NCBI GenBank assembly: GCA_964352815.1
Contig: CAYGTO010000002.1
Location: 1-64,000 of the forward strand
Direction: 5' to 3'
Length of the DNA: 64,000 nt
DNA from: CAYGTO01 sp964352815
GTDB lineage: Bacteria > Pseudomonadota > Alphaproteobacteria > Rickettsiales > UBA3002
Positions within the stretch are counted from its first letter, which is position 1; every line of letters starts with the position of its first letter. Positions 53,546 to 62,260 of this stretch are shown in pieces. A program made the position numbers and the translations under genes. The notes beneath the pieces were generated by a model. That model had not been told where the DNA came from. It was given only the letters and a program-made list of their open reading frames with translations, and did no database searches.

Positions 53546-56168
53546 GGCGAGCCTCCCCCTGATAGATCAGACCATCATATGCAAAGCGGCACGGGCGATG
53601 CTCAGTCTGCATTTCTGTGTCATAGAGGTAGACCGGTGCGCCCTGCGTCACTTTGCTGCGCAGCAACGGCTGTGCATCCCACCAATCGCCACGCACAAGC
53701 TTGGGCGCTTGGTCTGTCCACACATTCGCATATGCTGCAATGGCATGGAGCTGTTGTGTTTTCAACCCGACACCGTTACGTGAGAAACGGTTCGTGGAAA
53801 GGGTGATATCGGTATATGCTATCGATGCATCCGCCGGGTTACCAACATACATCCCGAACGAACCATTATCATCAAGCCGATTCGCCAGCGCACCAATACT
53901 ATGGCTCGCGATAGCATAGATTCCCGACCGTTGGTTCTGCGAGATATCGTGATGGGATAGCAGGATACAGTGACTATCTTTTAACGAGATACCATCGCGG
54001 TTATGTGTCACCTGATTCGCGTAAAGGAAAGTCGACGAGGCATCCTTCATGTAAATGCCGCTCGCACGGTGATCCGTCATGACATTCCCAATTACCGATA
54101 TCGGTGAGTTACCTTGAATGTGCAGGGCATGCTTCGCCTGGCCACCGCGCATTTCATTATAGGCAATCACGCTCCCTTTTGCTGCGCCTGAAACACGTAT
54201 CCCTTCCTCCTGATACGCTGAAATGACATTGCCCATGATTGCACTATGCGTGTTATCTTTCAGCGTGAGCGGTCGATAAAGCTGCGTTAGTGTGCTGTTC
54301 ACAATCCGTTGTCGTGCTGAGTCATTACGCGCTTCGTGATAGGGTTGAATCGTGATGCCATGCTGCAGTTTCTGATCATACCCCAGCGCAGCAATATGAC
54401 TGTCTGAAATAGAAAGAGACGCATGCGACCAGCCAAATAGAAACGGCCGAAATAAGTTAGAATCGTCCGGCACATGAGGCGTATTCATACCCTCTGACCA
54501 CCCGCGTACTTGGCTTTCATGTATCAATAGTTCACCGGCGTTGATAATAAATGCGCGCGCTTCAGTTGAGAGTTTAAGCGTGGCGCCGCCTTCAATGATA
54601 AGCCCTGCATCTGGGCCGATAATGACCGGAATGCGAAGCAAATAGCCATCATCATCTTTGATCATTCTATCAGAAGCGTCATAAGCACGAAGCATATGGT
54701 AAAGCTGTTCAACCGTGAGCGAGCCATGTCGAATCAGCAATGCTTGCGCATTATGGAAAGAATCTTGAATTGCTTGCGGCACCCACCGGCTCCCATTCAC
54801 CGACACAAAAGAGAGGGTTGCGGGCGCATAGGCGGGTAGCGTTTCTACACCTGAAGCATACGCCTCACTTTTCATATCAAGCTCGGTATACAGATGCTTC
54901 GGCATCGCAAAATCATCGGCAGATAGGGCGTTTACTGCAATGCCCTGGCCGCCCGAAGACGTAATCTGCGCCTGAGAAAGGGGTGTTTTCTCTTCATGTG
55001 CATCACACATATGCAGCACACACAACGTATCAAGTGCATGCGCCGTTTCTTGCGCATTCGAACGCAGTGACACGCTGCGCGGATGAACGACTTCTTCCAC
55101 TTCCTGTCCATTGTCAACGGGCGCGCCATATTGCTTCATGTGGGCCGAAAGCATTTCTGCCCACTCACTCGCACCTGTCTTAACAAGCGCTGCATGCGCT
55201 TCTTGCCAACGCTGCGACTGCCGATGAATGGGGTGCGGATAAAGCCCCGCATCCGCAATCTGCTGCTGCGCATGCTGCAGCCGCGAAGTGCTCCCTTCCT
55301 TTCGATAATGCATGGCCAGCAAGGCATATACGCTAATACGGTATTTCGGATGTTCGATGTCATGCGCGATCATCGCTGCCACATTCCACGCATCCTGAGC
55401 CATAGCGTCTTGAACCCACGCCTTTAACAATCGGTCCGCGCGCTTGCCATCTTCCGCATCACGCAGCATCTGCATCGCTATTACAAGCTCACCATTTGCG
55501 TACGCATTTTCTGCTTGAGTAAAGAGCACCTCATCATCATGCTGCACCTCCCCCATCGTATGACGCAGCGCCCTGTGATGCGATCGCATGATGATATGAG
55601 GCAGAAATGACTGCACACGGTGAATTGCGTCGTCAGCAAAAACCAGCTCTCCCGAATCACTCCGCTGCATCCATAGCTGCCCCAACGCATGAAGCTTCGC
55701 GCTTTTCTGATAAGCTGAGGGCTCGCTGCGCGCCTCCGCCTCGAGCCTATCAAACAGGCGAACGGCATGCCAAGGCGCCACCGAGATCGCGTCCTTCGCA
55801 ATTCCAAACAGCGCCCAGTAGCGCCGCTCTGGTTGCAACAATGCGACATGGCCATGTGCTTCCTCTAGCGCATCCTCTGAATGGCTAGCATGCGCAAGGC
55901 TGCGCGCAGCACTGATCATATGCATAATGATATCGTCTTCGCGGACATGGGGCAGATGCGCAGCATAGGCCTCGCGATTCTCGAACATCTCGCGCCACAG
56001 CACATACGCCGCATCCGGGTTGGTTTCATTCTCAGCACGAATATAAAGTGCCTGAATGTCTTCTTCTGAAGGCGCATCATAATATTTAAGCGCGTCAACT
56101 ATATCATTTGCAGCCACGACGATCGCTACCAGTACAATGAGGCTGATCCATGCAAAAAAGCGCTTCAT
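53538..56168 (-). CDS. algG: AlgG-like protein with helical N-terminus, DPHD lost
   Basis: This is an 876-residue protein, against about 540 for AlgG. A single N-terminal anchor is followed by about 330 residues of helical repeats (TPR/solenoid-like) and then a right-handed beta-helix (about 470-860). That helix carries AlgG blocks: LFRPFLFGWSHASLSISDSHIAALGYD and NRDGISLKDS. Where Pseudomonas AlgG has YGIDPHDRS, this protein reads EGIRVSGAAK, with R658-V659-S660-G661 in place of DPHD. The Arg of the following SREV is also absent. Epimerase activity is therefore doubtful, although the structural role of AlgG in protecting the polymer may persist. Confidence 0.85.
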   Translation of the reverse strand: MKRFFAWISLIVLVAIVVAANDIVDALKYYDAPSEEDIQALYIRAENETNPDAAYVLWREMFENREAYAAHLPHVREDDIIMHMISAARSLAHASHSEDALEEAHGHVALLQPERRYWALFGIAKDAISVAPWHAVRLFDRLEAEARSEPSAYQKSAKLHALGQLWMQRSDSGELVFADDAIHRVQSFLPHIIMRSHHRALRHTMGEVQHDDEVLFTQAENAYANGELVIAMQMLRDAEDGKRADRLLKAWVQDAMAQDAWNVAAMIAHDIEHPKYRISVYALLAMHYRKEGSTSRLQHAQQQIADAGLYPHPIHRQSQRWQEAHAALVKTGASEWAEMLSAHMKQYGAPVDNGQEVEEVVHPRSVSLRSNAQETAHALDTLCVLHMCDAHEEKTPLSQAQITSSGGQGIAVNALSADDFAMPKHLYTELDMKSEAYASGVETLPAYAPATLSFVSVNGSRWVPQAIQDSFHNAQALLIRHGSLTVEQLYHMLRAYDASDRMIKDDDGYLLRIPVIIGPDAGLIIEGGATLKLSTEARAFIINAGELLIHESQVRGWSEGMNTPHVPDDSNLFRPFLFGWSHASLSISDSHIAALGYDQKLQHGITIQPYHEARNDSARQRIVNSTLTQLYRPLTLKDNTHSAIMGNVISAYQEEGIRVSGAAKGSVIAYNEMRGGQAKHALHIQGNSPISVIGNVMTDHRASGIYMKDASSTFLYANQVTHNRDGISLKDSHCILLSHHDISQNQRSGIYAIASHSIGALANRLDDNGSFGMYVGNPADASIAYTDITLSTNRFSRNGVGLKTQQLHAIAAYANVWTDQAPKLVRGDWWDAQPLLRSKVTQGAPVYLYDTEMQTEHRPCRFAYDGLIYQGEARHE

Positions 56169-56183
56169 AGATACGCCTTATAA

Positions 56184-57251
56184 CTATAAATGAATGCGTA
56201 CGGCGACCGGGTCACCCACCATATCCACCGATACGGCCTCCAGCGGTGCAATCGTCAGCTTCGCCCGCGCTTCGACCCAAGCAATATCGGCATCAATGCC
56301 AATAATCTGGCCTTTTTTCGCGACCGGGTCACCCGGATAGCTAATCCACACCTCCATACCTTTGCTGAGCTTAAGCGCTTCGTCGCTGCTCACATAGGCC
56401 TCAACATACGGCGTACTCTGCACATTCACCATGTCGAGCACCGCACTGCCCGACACCGCCCACTGGTTATTTGCTTGGAGTCGTTCTTTCACAATACATT
56501 CGCACGGGCTTTCAACTGTAAAGGACGTGTCCGTATCGCTAATGATGGTCAGCAATGGTGCCCCTGGTGAAACCACCGTATCGGGCGTAAAATTTTCATA
56601 ATAAATGCGGCCACTTTTTGGCGCGCTCAGAATAATTTTATCGGCAACAATCTGTGCATGCTGCGTATGCACCATAAAAAACATCTCATAAAAACTAAGG
56701 CACACATAAGCCAGTAGCCCCAGCGCTAACGCAAACACCGCCGCTGTCTTAACCAACCGTTTGCGTCCATAGCGCCGTTTCTGTTTCTCATCCATCCCTT
56801 CCATCGGATCCGGGATCTCCTTGCGCGGCTGCGCCGATCCATCACGGCTGGCAACCGCAATCATATCCCCCGCCGATACCAGCTCACCGCTCACATACCG
56901 GCTAAGAAGCATCTGCAGCAGCGATAACTGCGCCATCGAAAGATCATCGTAATTCACCCCTACGCGCTGGGTTTCCTTTTCGAAATACACCACGCGGATC
57001 GCAATCGCGAGCGTCACTTCATACCCTTCCATCGGGAAGCTCATCTGTGCCTTATATTTCTCACCGGATTTGAATTGAAATGATTTTTGCTGCGCCTCAT
57101 TGAGCATAAATGCTAGGCCGTAAACCGACCAGTCAGACACATGGAACTGGTGGTTCCCAATCACTAAATGTGACGGCAATGTCACGCGCACATGCTGGCG
57201 CTGCGCTTCTGCTTCATGCACCATAGATGATTGTGCGTTTGTCTCTGCCAT
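56184..57251 (-). CDS. alg44: Alg44, PilZ-domain c-di-GMP receptor
   Basis: This is a 355-residue protein. The N-terminal PilZ domain has R18-xxx-R22 (RQHVR) and D40-x-S42-xx-G45 (DWSVYG), the two c-di-GMP binding motifs. A single span lies at about 168-187, followed by an HlyD-like periplasmic domain (IILSAPKSGRIYYENF ... GMEVWISYPGDP). It activates Alg8 on c-di-GMP binding and may link to the periplasmic scaffold. It is preceded by alg8 at one base distance. Confidence 0.93.
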   Translation of the reverse strand: MAETNAQSSMVHEAEAQRQHVRVTLPSHLVIGNHQFHVSDWSVYGLAFMLNEAQQKSFQFKSGEKYKAQMSFPMEGYEVTLAIAIRVVYFEKETQRVGVNYDDLSMAQLSLLQMLLSRYVSGELVSAGDMIAVASRDGSAQPRKEIPDPMEGMDEKQKRRYGRKRLVKTAAVFALALGLLAYVCLSFYEMFFMVHTQHAQIVADKIILSAPKSGRIYYENFTPDTVVSPGAPLLTIISDTDTSFTVESPCECIVKERLQANNQWAVSGSAVLDMVNVQSTPYVEAYVSSDEALKLSKGMEVWISYPGDPVAKKGQIIGIDADIAWVEARAKLTIAPLEAVSVDMVGDPVAVRIHL

Positions 57252-57252
57252 A

Positions 57253-58770
57253 TTACCCTATCATGCCTAGCCAGAGCGAGACGCTCGGCACTCGCATCAT
57301 ACCCGTAATCGTGCCCATTGTCACCAGTAAGCTGGCAAGCGAAAGAGCATGCATCGCGCGCGAGTGAAGCAACGCGGCATGCCATGGCTGTGACTGCGTT
57401 TTCACCTTGTTCAGCACGGTGTTTTGACGCGTCCATTTCTGTTGATCAAGCTGGAAGAACACCATCGTTTTAATGAACGAACCGAAGATTTGATTAAAAT
57501 AGAGAAAGAACGGATAGGCAGCCGAAACATGCGGGCGAGAAGCCAGAAGCGAGAGTGTCAGCAGATAACGTGACAAGGCGATCCACAGGAAATAATACGC
57601 AGCAATTGCCGGGTTTACAAAGAACGTTCCAAGCAATGCGAAGCTTGGGCTCGTGAGCGACGTCCACATGGAGAGGCGTTGATCCAGAATCATGAACCAT
57701 GGAAATACCCCAGTTTTGCGCCATGACAATTTGAGCGCCCGCGCGTTATTGCGCAGCATGTTCCCTGACCAGCGCTTCATCAGCATGTGTGCACTGCGTA
57801 AAAAATGTGGGTCCGGCGGCGTCTCAATCGTTAGCACTTGCACATCTGGAACATAAATCATCGGAATGCCTCGACTCATCAGATGAAACCAGCTCGATTT
57901 ATCATCGCCTGTAAGGAATTTGAACCGGCCGAGGCGCCAATGATCAATCCAATCAAGCTCAACACGGCGAATAAACTCAGGGTCCGTTACAATGGATGCG
58001 CGAAACATCGACATCCGGCCAGTCAGTGTCAGCACGCGCCGCGATACGCTTGCCGACGCCATATAGACATGACGCTGCGCAAAACGCAGATTATACCATT
58101 CGCGAAAACTCCATGCTCCTTCCACTTCGCAAATTTCATCTGTCGTGAGCGCCCCCATATCTGGCTGCGCCGCAAAAAATGGCACGGTGCGACGCAGCGT
58201 GTTTTCGCTGAGCATACTGTCGCCATCAATCACCGCCACCACATCATTGGGTGCGGGCATATGTTTCGAAATGCTGCGAAAACCATAGGCCAGCGCATCA
58301 CGCTTGCCGGTACCTGCAATCCGCACCATACGCAGCGAGATCTGACCATTTTGATAAGGTTGAAAGAGTTGCTTAATCAGCACCTCATCGCAACGCTCCA
58401 CGATCGACGCCACCACAGTCACCGGCCTGACATAGCGCTGTGCTTCTTCAAACACGCTGCGATAGACGCGGCGGCTCGTCTCGGTGCCAATACGAAAGCT
58501 CGTGACCAGAAGGTAGACATGACTCGGCAGCTCATCTTCGCACACCGCATCGGCTTTGCGGCGCCAGCGCGGGAACAGCCAGAGCTTAAAGAACAAGAAC
58601 CGTAGCCAATTCAGCAACGCCCAGCCATAGCGCCAGGCCGCTAACACACTGATCAAAAGGATGAACTGATGCGATGCCGGGTCGAGCATCTCGCGCGGCA
58701 CTGAGAGCGCCCAGGCCAGCAGCATCAACACATAGAGCGCATGGGCATGCCATGAATAGACCCAATTCAT
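57253..58770 (-). CDS. alg8: Alg8, alginate polymerase
   Basis: This is a 505-residue family 2 glycosyltransferase with several membrane spans. Conserved acidic motifs VIDGDSML and ALTTDE are followed by SSWFHLMSRG and the LMKRWSGNML block (RW of the GT2 signature). It polymerises GDP-mannuronate and extrudes the chain under Alg44 control. It heads the minus-strand cluster. Confidence 0.93.
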   Translation of the reverse strand: MNWVYSWHAHALYVLMLLAWALSVPREMLDPASHQFILLISVLAAWRYGWALLNWLRFLFFKLWLFPRWRRKADAVCEDELPSHVYLLVTSFRIGTETSRRVYRSVFEEAQRYVRPVTVVASIVERCDEVLIKQLFQPYQNGQISLRMVRIAGTGKRDALAYGFRSISKHMPAPNDVVAVIDGDSMLSENTLRRTVPFFAAQPDMGALTTDEICEVEGAWSFREWYNLRFAQRHVYMASASVSRRVLTLTGRMSMFRASIVTDPEFIRRVELDWIDHWRLGRFKFLTGDDKSSWFHLMSRGIPMIYVPDVQVLTIETPPDPHFLRSAHMLMKRWSGNMLRNNARALKLSWRKTGVFPWFMILDQRLSMWTSLTSPSFALLGTFFVNPAIAAYYFLWIALSRYLLTLSLLASRPHVSAAYPFFLYFNQIFGSFIKTMVFFQLDQQKWTRQNTVLNKVKTQSQPWHAALLHSRAMHALSLASLLVTMGTITGMMRVPSVSLWLGMIG

Positions 58771-58856
58771 ACCAATCTCTTCATTTTCTTAACCTTATAG
58801 CTTGAGTTTTGCGGATTTCCAGTGAAAATGCCGAAAAAACAACACGCTTGGCACTT

Positions 58857-60077
58857 ATGACGCACCGATTTTGGCTGTTTTCACTGCTCCTGCTCTGCGG
58901 GTGCCAGATGGCGTTGATGGATAAACCGGGTAGCAACGCACTCTCAGAAGGCAAGCGGCTCGCTGATATGGGCGAATATGCTGCAGCATTTCAGCACTAT
59001 CAGATTGCCGAAAAACATGCCGTTGATGATACGGTGTTAGCCCAATCATGGGTTGCCCAAGCGCGTGCTTATCAACGAGGACATGGCGTCAGCGAAGATG
59101 ATGACATCGCATTCGGCCTCTATGAAGCAGCATCGAAACTTGGCTCCAAGACAGCGGACCTTGCGCGCGCAGACATGCTGCGCACAGGCGAAGGGACGGA
59201 GATTGATTTCACGCAAGCACAGCGCCTCTATCAGCGCTATCCTGAGACGCCGCGCGCATTGCTTGCACTGGCAGAGCTAGAGTCAGATGCCGTCGCGCAA
59301 ACCACGCTACGTCAGCGCGCGAAACAACTTCTCACCGATCAGGCCGAAGCGGGGAAGCCTAACGCGATGGTCAAGCTCGCCCGCTTTTACCGCGATCACG
59401 GATCAGAAGGACACCTTCTGCGCCAGGCGGATTATTGGTATGCGCGGGCGATTGAAGCCGGGCAATTCTCTGCCATTACCGAGCTGGCCCGGTTTCGTGC
59501 CACCCATATGAACCCGCTTGACCTGCAGCAATGGGTGCTCCTCTGGCCGGCCATTCAGCGCAATGACCCACGTTCTTTCACCTATCTAGCGCGCGCCTAT
59601 GAAACCGGCGACGTGTTCGCGAGTGATATTCAGCGTGCCAAAGATTTTTATCAGCATGCAGCCAATGCCGGCGATGAACGCGCAACGCTAAGACTTGCGC
59701 AGCTTGAGCGTAAAGTCGCGCGTGAGGAAACCCGCCGCCGCCAACAACTCGTTAAGGCGCATCAGCCTCACAAAGCAGCGTCGACACCCAAAGCATCGCA
59801 AACGCCTAAAACCATCCCAGGCGCCCCCCAACTCGCCAAGGCACAAGCGCATTTGGCAGGACTCCATGGCACGCCTGATATCGAGAAAGCCTACAGCCTC
59901 TTCTTAGATGCAGCAGAGCAAGGCCACCCCGAAGCGCAATATCATGTTGGGCTCGGCTATGCGCGCGGTTTCGGCTTAGAGAAAAACGTAGACCAAGCAC
60001 GCTATTGGTTGGGTAAAGCTAAAGCAAATGGCTATGTGTTTGCCGATGAAATTTTAGACGCGGTCGGTGGACCATGA
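58857..60077 (+). CDS. algK: AlgK-like outer membrane lipoprotein (Sel1 repeats)
   Basis: This is a 406-residue lipoprotein. The start MTHRFWLFSLLLLCGC gives a lipobox with Cys16. Sel1/TPR helical repeats (AFQHYQIAEKHAV, IAFGLYEAASKLGSK, GHPEAQYHVGLGYARGFG) fill the rest, interrupted by a basic low-complexity stretch (about 295-345). AlgK anchors the export pore and the periplasmic scaffold. It is divergent from alg8 and coupled (ATGA) to the barrel gene. Confidence 0.85.
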   Translation: MTHRFWLFSLLLLCGCQMALMDKPGSNALSEGKRLADMGEYAAAFQHYQIAEKHAVDDTVLAQSWVAQARAYQRGHGVSEDDDIAFGLYEAASKLGSKTADLARADMLRTGEGTEIDFTQAQRLYQRYPETPRALLALAELESDAVAQTTLRQRAKQLLTDQAEAGKPNAMVKLARFYRDHGSEGHLLRQADYWYARAIEAGQFSAITELARFRATHMNPLDLQQWVLLWPAIQRNDPRSFTYLARAYETGDVFASDIQRAKDFYQHAANAGDERATLRLAQLERKVAREETRRRQQLVKAHQPHKAASTPKASQTPKTIPGAPQLAKAQAHLAGLHGTPDIEKAYSLFLDAAEQGHPEAQYHVGLGYARGFGLEKNVDQARYWLGKAKANGYVFADEILDAVGGP

Positions 60078-61417
60078 AACACCTACTCACCCTTTTACTC
60101 ATCGCGACAGCGCCTCTCACACATGCGGATGAGAGCGCAGAATTAGCGAATGATTCCGCCGTTCACACACCTTCCTTGTTTGTCTTTCCGGATGGGATTG
60201 GCAGTATAGAAAACTATATACGCAGCGATTATCTCTACATCCCGCACTACCAAGAACGCCCCCACCCCTACCTCCCCGATCCCTCACTTACCCTTGCGCT
60301 GGGCGGACGCATCGGCACCGGCTATAGCGACAATGTGTTCCGCGCACCAAGCAACACCGAGTCGGATCTGTTTAGTGTTGTGCAGCCAACGGCCGATCTT
60401 CGCTTTGAGCGTGACCGGCTTCAACTAAGCTATCAGCAAGCCTTTGACATCGGTTTCTACACGAATGAAACGGATAATGACTATACGGATAGCGATTCAC
60501 AGCTCGCCCTATCCTACCGTTTCTCACCCACCTTGAACGGACATCTGAATGCGCGTTATCGCTATGATCACATTGCGATCGGTGCGAGTGACGAGGCAGA
60601 ACAGTTTGCTACAGCGCCCACCACCTATCGTTACAGCACCTTAGAAACCGTGCTTAAAGACACGATCAAGGGCGATGAATTTGCCAGCCTTGGTCTGCGT
60701 TATGAGCAGGTTAATTACGACAATGTGTCACGCCGTGATGGGTCGCGTTTTGTGAATGATGATCGCGATCACAGTGCGATTACGCTTTTCACCGAGGCGG
60801 GGTTTCACCTGACGCCGCATTGGGTTCCCTATGCGTCGCTGGCGTTTCAGCAGATTAGCTATGATGTGCAGGTCGACACGACGGCGGTGAATGCGCGTGA
60901 TTCGGATGGGCTTGAGGGCTTGCTCGGGGTGCGCTATCGCAGCCGGCGCGATCCGGTGTGGTTTGACCTAGCATCGGGCATGGTGTCGCGTTCGTTTGAT
61001 GATCGTTTTTATGGGGATGTGAACAGCATTGGCCTGCATGCTGAGGGCGGCTGGCGCGCGAGTGAAGCGCTCTATCTGACCAGCCGCATTCAGCGCCAGA
61101 TTCGTGAAACCGCGATCACGGATGCCTCCTCATATATTCATACCAGTGCGCAGCTGGAATCACGCTATCAGCTCGCGCCGAAATGGGAGCTGAGCGGCAG
61201 CGTGCGGTATGATGAGTATGATTTTCAGATTAATAATGCGAACGGCGCAGCGGATCGTATCGATGACCTGTTTCGCGTCGGCGGTGATCTGAAATATGCG
61301 TTGATGGAGCATTATTTCGTTGGGTTTGGCTATGCGTTTGCGCAGCGTGAATCAGATAATGTGCTTGCGGATTATGATGAGAACCGCGCGCAGCTCTATC
61401 TCGAAGCAGATTTTTAA
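60074..61417 (+). CDS. Outer membrane beta-barrel, AlgE-position protein
   Basis: This is a 447-residue protein with a signal peptide ending HADE and many amphipathic strands (LALGGRIGTGYSDNVFRA, LQLSYQQAFDIGFYTNETD, AQLYLEADF) ending in Phe. It resembles the putative beta-barrel porin 2 group rather than AlgE. Its start overlaps algK, so it probably supplies the outer-membrane pore for the polymer. That assignment is from position only. No AlgE-like T8 or E8 loop can be recognised by eye. Confidence 0.75.
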   Translation: MKHLLTLLLIATAPLTHADESAELANDSAVHTPSLFVFPDGIGSIENYIRSDYLYIPHYQERPHPYLPDPSLTLALGGRIGTGYSDNVFRAPSNTESDLFSVVQPTADLRFERDRLQLSYQQAFDIGFYTNETDNDYTDSDSQLALSYRFSPTLNGHLNARYRYDHIAIGASDEAEQFATAPTTYRYSTLETVLKDTIKGDEFASLGLRYEQVNYDNVSRRDGSRFVNDDRDHSAITLFTEAGFHLTPHWVPYASLAFQQISYDVQVDTTAVNARDSDGLEGLLGVRYRSRRDPVWFDLASGMVSRSFDDRFYGDVNSIGLHAEGGWRASEALYLTSRIQRQIRETAITDASSYIHTSAQLESRYQLAPKWELSGSVRYDEYDFQINNANGAADRIDDLFRVGGDLKYALMEHYFVGFGYAFAQRESDNVLADYDENRAQLYLEADF

Positions 61418-61427
61418 GAAGAGTGTT

Positions 61428-61514
61428 GTCATCCTGAGGAGCATCGCGACGAAGGATCTATGTACCTCACACGAAGAAGATCCTTCACTCCGCTCACGCT
61501 ACGTTCAGGATGAC
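61428..61514. repeat. Inverted repeat element, GTCATCCTGAG type
   Basis: An 87-bp element starts GTCATCCTGAGGAGC and ends GTTCAGGATGAC, with internal AAGGATCT and AGATCCTTC also inverted. It can form a long hairpin. It lies just after the barrel gene and may terminate transcription. It belongs to a class of dispersed bacterial repeats with these ends. Confidence 0.8.
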
Positions 61515-61563
61515 GACGGCAAAGGCAGCTTGCCAGCGCGCAATCCTTGCCTATATTATCTCT

Positions 61564-62133
61564 ATGAACGACATCATCACCTTTCTGAAAACCCGCCGTT
61601 CGGTAAAAGCCAAGGAGCTCAAAGCGCCAGGGCCAAGCAAGGAAGAGCTGCGCCAGATTTGCGAGATTGGGATGCGGGTGCCCGACCATGGGAAGCTTGC
61701 GCCCTATCAGATTAAGGTGCTGCGCGAGCCGGGGCAAAAAGCGTTGGGTGCGCTGTGCGCCGATATTTTCATGCGCGAGAATCCAAAAGACGCGAAGCAA
61801 AAACATTGGGACCATGAGGCAGAACGCTTCGCCCGCGCGCCGCTGGTGCTCGCCGTTCTCTACACGCCGAAGCTCGGCAAAATTCCGCCATGGGAGCAAG
61901 AGCTTGCTGTCGGCGCAGTGTGCATGAATCTGCTGCATGCCGCGCACGCTATGGGCTTTGCCGGCCAGTGGCTGACCGAATGGCCGGCCTATAAAGATGA
62001 GGTGCGCGACGCGCTGGGCGGCGTGGCCGATGATCGCATCGCTGGCTTTCTTTATATGGGCACACCCGATGACACCCCTGAAGACCGCAAGCGCCCCGAT
62101 TATGATGAGCAGGTGAGTGTATGGGAGGGGTGA
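61564..62133 (+). CDS. Nitroreductase-family protein
   Basis: This is a 189-residue FMN-dependent nitroreductase. It starts MNDIITFLKTRRSVKAKEL, with RVPDHGKLAPYQIKVL and GAVCMNLLHAAHAMGFAGQWLTEWP as cofactor-binding blocks. The length and the latter motif resemble YdjA-type members. It reduces nitro compounds or quinones with NAD(P)H; the physiological substrate is unknown. The ATG at 61564 gives the typical family start. Confidence 0.88.
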   Translation: MNDIITFLKTRRSVKAKELKAPGPSKEELRQICEIGMRVPDHGKLAPYQIKVLREPGQKALGALCADIFMRENPKDAKQKHWDHEAERFARAPLVLAVLYTPKLGKIPPWEQELAVGAVCMNLLHAAHAMGFAGQWLTEWPAYKDEVRDALGGVADDRIAGFLYMGTPDDTPEDRKRPDYDEQVSVWEG

Positions 62134-62140
62134 TAAACAG

Positions 62141-62216
62141 CGTCATCTCGAACGATGCGAACGCATCGGAGAGATCTAAGATGTCTCGTCGGCCTACGGC
62201 CTCGCTCGACATGACG
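62141..62216. repeat. Inverted repeat element, GTCATCTCGA type
   Basis: A 76-bp element starts CGTCATCTCGAACGATGCG and ends CTCGACATGACG, so the ends are inverted. A second palindrome, GATGCGAACGCATC, lies inside. It sits between the nitroreductase gene and the next gene and shares GTCAT/ATGAC ends with two neighbours. Confidence 0.75.
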
Positions 62217-62260
62217 TTCTCACCCAATGACCAATTACTAATGACTAAATACCCTTCTGC

